A DNA stretch of 64,000 nt from Ptiloglossa arizonensis (lineage: Eukaryota; Arthropoda; Insecta; Hymenoptera; Colletidae). The stretch is from contig NW_027479411.1 of the NCBI RefSeq assembly GCF_051014685.1, forward strand, positions 1 through 64,000. Direction: 5' to 3'. The translations under genes were made by a program, and so were the position numbers. Shown one piece after another: positions 61,670 through 64,000 of the stretch (positions are counted from its first letter, which is position 1; each line of letters starts with the position of its first letter). A model generated the notes under the pieces. The model was not told the DNA's origin. It did no database searches and saw nothing but the letters and a program-made list of their open reading frames with translations.

Positions 61670-64000
61670 ATGCGTTATTCGCTATACGTTATGCGTTATA
61701 CGATATACGTTATGAGTTATAGGATATATGTTATACGTTTTACGTTCTTCGTTATACGTTCTTCGTTACACGTTATACGTTATACGTTATACGTTATACG
61801 TTATACGTTATACGTTATACGTAATATGTAATACGTCATATGTTTTACGTTATACGTTATACGTTATACGTTATACGTTATACGTTATACGTTATACGTT
61901 ATACGTTATACGTTATACGTTATACGTTATACGTTATACGTTATACGTTATACGTTATACGTTATACGTTATACGTTATACGTTATACGTTATACGTCAT
62001 ACGTTATACGTTATACGTTACACGTTATACGTTACACGTTATACGTTATACGTTATACGTTATACGTTATACGTTATACGTAATACGTTATAGGTTATAC
62101 GTTATACGTTATACGTTATACGTTATACGTTATACGTTATACGTTATACGTTATACGTTATACGTTATACGTTATACGTTATACGTTATACGTTATACGT
62201 TATACGTTATACGTTATACGTTATACGTTATACGTTATACGTTATACGTTATACGTTATACGTTATACGTTATACGTTGTACGTTATACGTTATACGTTA
62301 TACGTTATACGTTATACGTTATACGTTATACGTTATACGTTATACGTTATACGTTATACGTTATACGTTATACGTTATACGTCATACGTTATACGATATA
62401 CGTTATACGTTATACGTTACACGTCATACGATATACGTTATACGTTATACGTTATACGTTATACGTTATACGTTATACGTTATACGTTATACGTTATACG
62501 TTATACGTTATACGTTATACGTTATGCGTTATTCGCTATACGTTATGCGTTATACGATATACGTTATGCGTTATAGGATATATGTTATACGTTTTACGTT
62601 CTTCGTTATACGTTCTTCGTTACACGTTATACGTTATACGTTATACGTTATACGTTATACGTTATACGTTATACGTTATACGTTATACGTTATACGTTAT
62701 ACGTTATACGTTATACGTTATACGTTATACGTTATACGTTATACGTTATACGTTATAGGTTATACGTTATACGTTATACGTTATACGTTATACGTTATAG
62801 GTTATACGTTATGCGTTATTCGCTATACGTTATGCGTTATACGATATACGTTATGCGTTATAGGATATATGTTATAAGTTTTACGTTCTTCGTTATACGT
62901 TCTTCGTTACACGTTATACGTTATACGTTATACGTTATACGTTATACGTTATACGTTATACGTTATACGTTATACGTTATACGTTATACGTTATACGTTA
63001 TACGTTATACGTTATACGTTATACGTTATACGTTATACGTTATACGTTATACGTTATACGTTATACGTTATACGTTATACGTTATATGTTATACGTTATA
63101 CGTTATACGTTATACGTTATAAGTTATACGTTATACGTTATACGTTATACGTTATACGTTATACGTTATACGTTATGCGTTATTCGCTATACGTCATGCG
63201 TTATACGATATACGTTATGCGTTATAGGATATATGTTATACGTTTTACGTTCTTCGTTATACGTTCTTCGTTACACGTTATACGTTATACGTTATACGTT
63301 ATACGTTATACGTTATACCTTATACGTTATACGTTATACGTTATACGTTATACGTTATACGTTATACGTTATACGTTATACGTTATACGTTATACGTTAT
63401 AGGTTATACGTTATACGTTATACGTTATACCCTATACGTTATACGTTATACGTTATATGTTATACGTTATACGTTATACGTTATACGTTATACGTTATAC
63501 GTTATACGTTATACGATATACGTTATACGTTATACGTTATACGTTATACGTTATACGTTATACGTTATACGTTATACGTTATACGTTATACGTTATACGT
63601 TATACGTTATACGTTATACGTTATACGTTATACGTTATACGTTATACGTTATACGTTATACGTTATGCGTTATTCGCTATACGTCATGCGTTATACGATA
63701 TACGTTATGCGTTATAGGATATATGTTATACGTTTTACGTTCTTCGTTATACGTTCTTCGTTACACGTTATACGTTATACGTTATACGTTATACGTTATA
63801 CGTTATACGTTATACGTTATACGTTATGCGTTATTCGCTATACGTTATGCGTTATACGATATACGTTATGCGTTATAGGATATATGTTATACGTTTTACG
63901 TTCTTCGTTATACGTTCTTCGTTACACGTTATACGTTATACGTTATACGTTATACGTTATACGTTATACGTTATACGTTATACGTTATACGTTATACGTT
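61670..64000 (+). repeat. Distal segment with closely spaced M blocks
   Basis: It opens with an ATGAGTT M block (61728) and block B, then loses the X/Y order. It has a Y-like GTCATACG/ACACGTCATACG pair near 62,382-62,430, then M blocks at 62582, 62869, 63233, 63723 and 63884. The last two are only 161 bp apart. The block at 62869 has ATAAGTT in unit 10. The array runs off the window end, so where this organisation leads is not visible. Confidence 0.78.

Larger units (their letters stand above)
1..64000. repeat. Heptamer satellite array, unit ATACGTT / AACGTAT
   Basis: The window is filled end to end by a 7-bp tandem unit, with variants that mostly differ by one base (ATGCGTT, ATAGGTT, ACACGTT, ATACGAT, ATACGCT, ATTCGTT). 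No interval of even a few tens of bases departs from the heptamer rhythm, so nothing interrupts the array: no gene, transposon, RNA gene, promoter or terminator is supported. Both ends of the window lie inside the array. The consensus has 2 G/C in 7 and one ACGT per unit. Uninterrupted arrays of this size are known from eukaryotic heterochromatin. The exact chromosomal location and species cannot be read from the sequence. Confidence 0.98.
21050..64000 (+). repeat. Right part of array, unit in ATACGTT orientation
   Basis: From the axis to the window end every unit reads ATACGTT on the + strand. There is no second orientation switch. The first 7 kb carries scattered 1-bp indels. After about 28,020 the 7-bp phase is clean. 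The stretch to about 42,040 is the mirror of the left arm, and 42,040-64,000 has no partner in the window. Long pure runs of the consensus unit occur, for example about 37,580-37,950, 39,350-39,615 and 46,810-47,110. Confidence 0.95.

Noticed and set aside
28000..64000. CRISPR array
   Set aside because: Repeats are directly contiguous 7-bp units with no unique spacers. The M blocks are themselves heptamer variants with irregular spacing.
1..64000. Telomere repeat
   Set aside because: The unit ATACGTT has no G-run and matches none of the telomere motifs I know (TTAGGG, TTTAGGG, TTAGG). ATAGG in blocks M is a single variant unit, not a tandem telomeric motif.
21050..64000. Transposon or insertion sequence inside the array
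   Set aside because: I found no stretch outside heptamer rhythm, no target-site duplications and no coding sequence.

Overview
The whole 64 kb is one tandem array of a 7-bp satellite. I found no unique sequence, no gene, no RNA gene, no transposon and no array boundary. The unit reads AACGTAT on the + strand from base 1 to about 21,049. From 21,050 to the end it reads as the reverse complement, ATACGTT. This is roughly nine thousand heptamers, each about 29% GC and nearly all carrying one ACGT. An array this long and uniform points to eukaryotic heterochromatin (centromeric, pericentromeric, sex-chromosome or B-chromosome satellite). I do not recognise the heptamer as the signature of any species, so I name none. 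The CpG in the unit is rarely decayed to TpG or CpA, which suggests a genome with little cytosine methylation in the germ line; that is inference.

Layout. (1) 1-21,049: left arm. (2) 21,035-21,064: a perfect 30-bp palindrome with no loop, which is the symmetry axis. (3) 21,050 to about 42,040: the mirror image of the left arm. All 27 copies of a distinctive variant block on the left have a partner on the right in the same order, so 1-42,040 is one inverted repeat with about 21-kb arms. (4) 42,040-64,000: more of the same array with no partner inside the window.

Sequence quality changes inside the window. From 1 to about 28,020 there are many isolated 1-bp indels. From 28,020 to 64,000 the heptamer phase is intact: every phase change I tested is explained by three recurrent 8-bp variant units. 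The boundary of the noisy zone is about 7 kb past the symmetry axis. The simplest reading is that the left end of a contig was extended through low-coverage sequence that folds back on itself (a template/complement chimera). A real strand switch in the satellite cannot be excluded from sequence alone.

Inside the clean zone the array has higher-order structure. A 105-bp block of 15 heptamers (block M) recurs about every 0.2-1.8 kb. A subset of M blocks with an ATGAGTT unit is followed 112 bp later by a second motif (block B), and these mark the start of large modules. From 28.2 to 36.7 kb the higher-order period is about 3.56-3.59 kb. From 40.3 to 61.7 kb modules of about 2.43-2.51 kb (X) and about 1.21-1.23 kb (Y) combine into repeats of 3.64-3.73 kb, with long and hybrid variants that look like products of unequal exchange.

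The long open reading frames are a property of the repeat. A stop-free 7-bp unit is open in all three frames of one strand and encodes the peptide period YTLYVIR, while the other strand has a stop every 21 bp. They should not be annotated as proteins.
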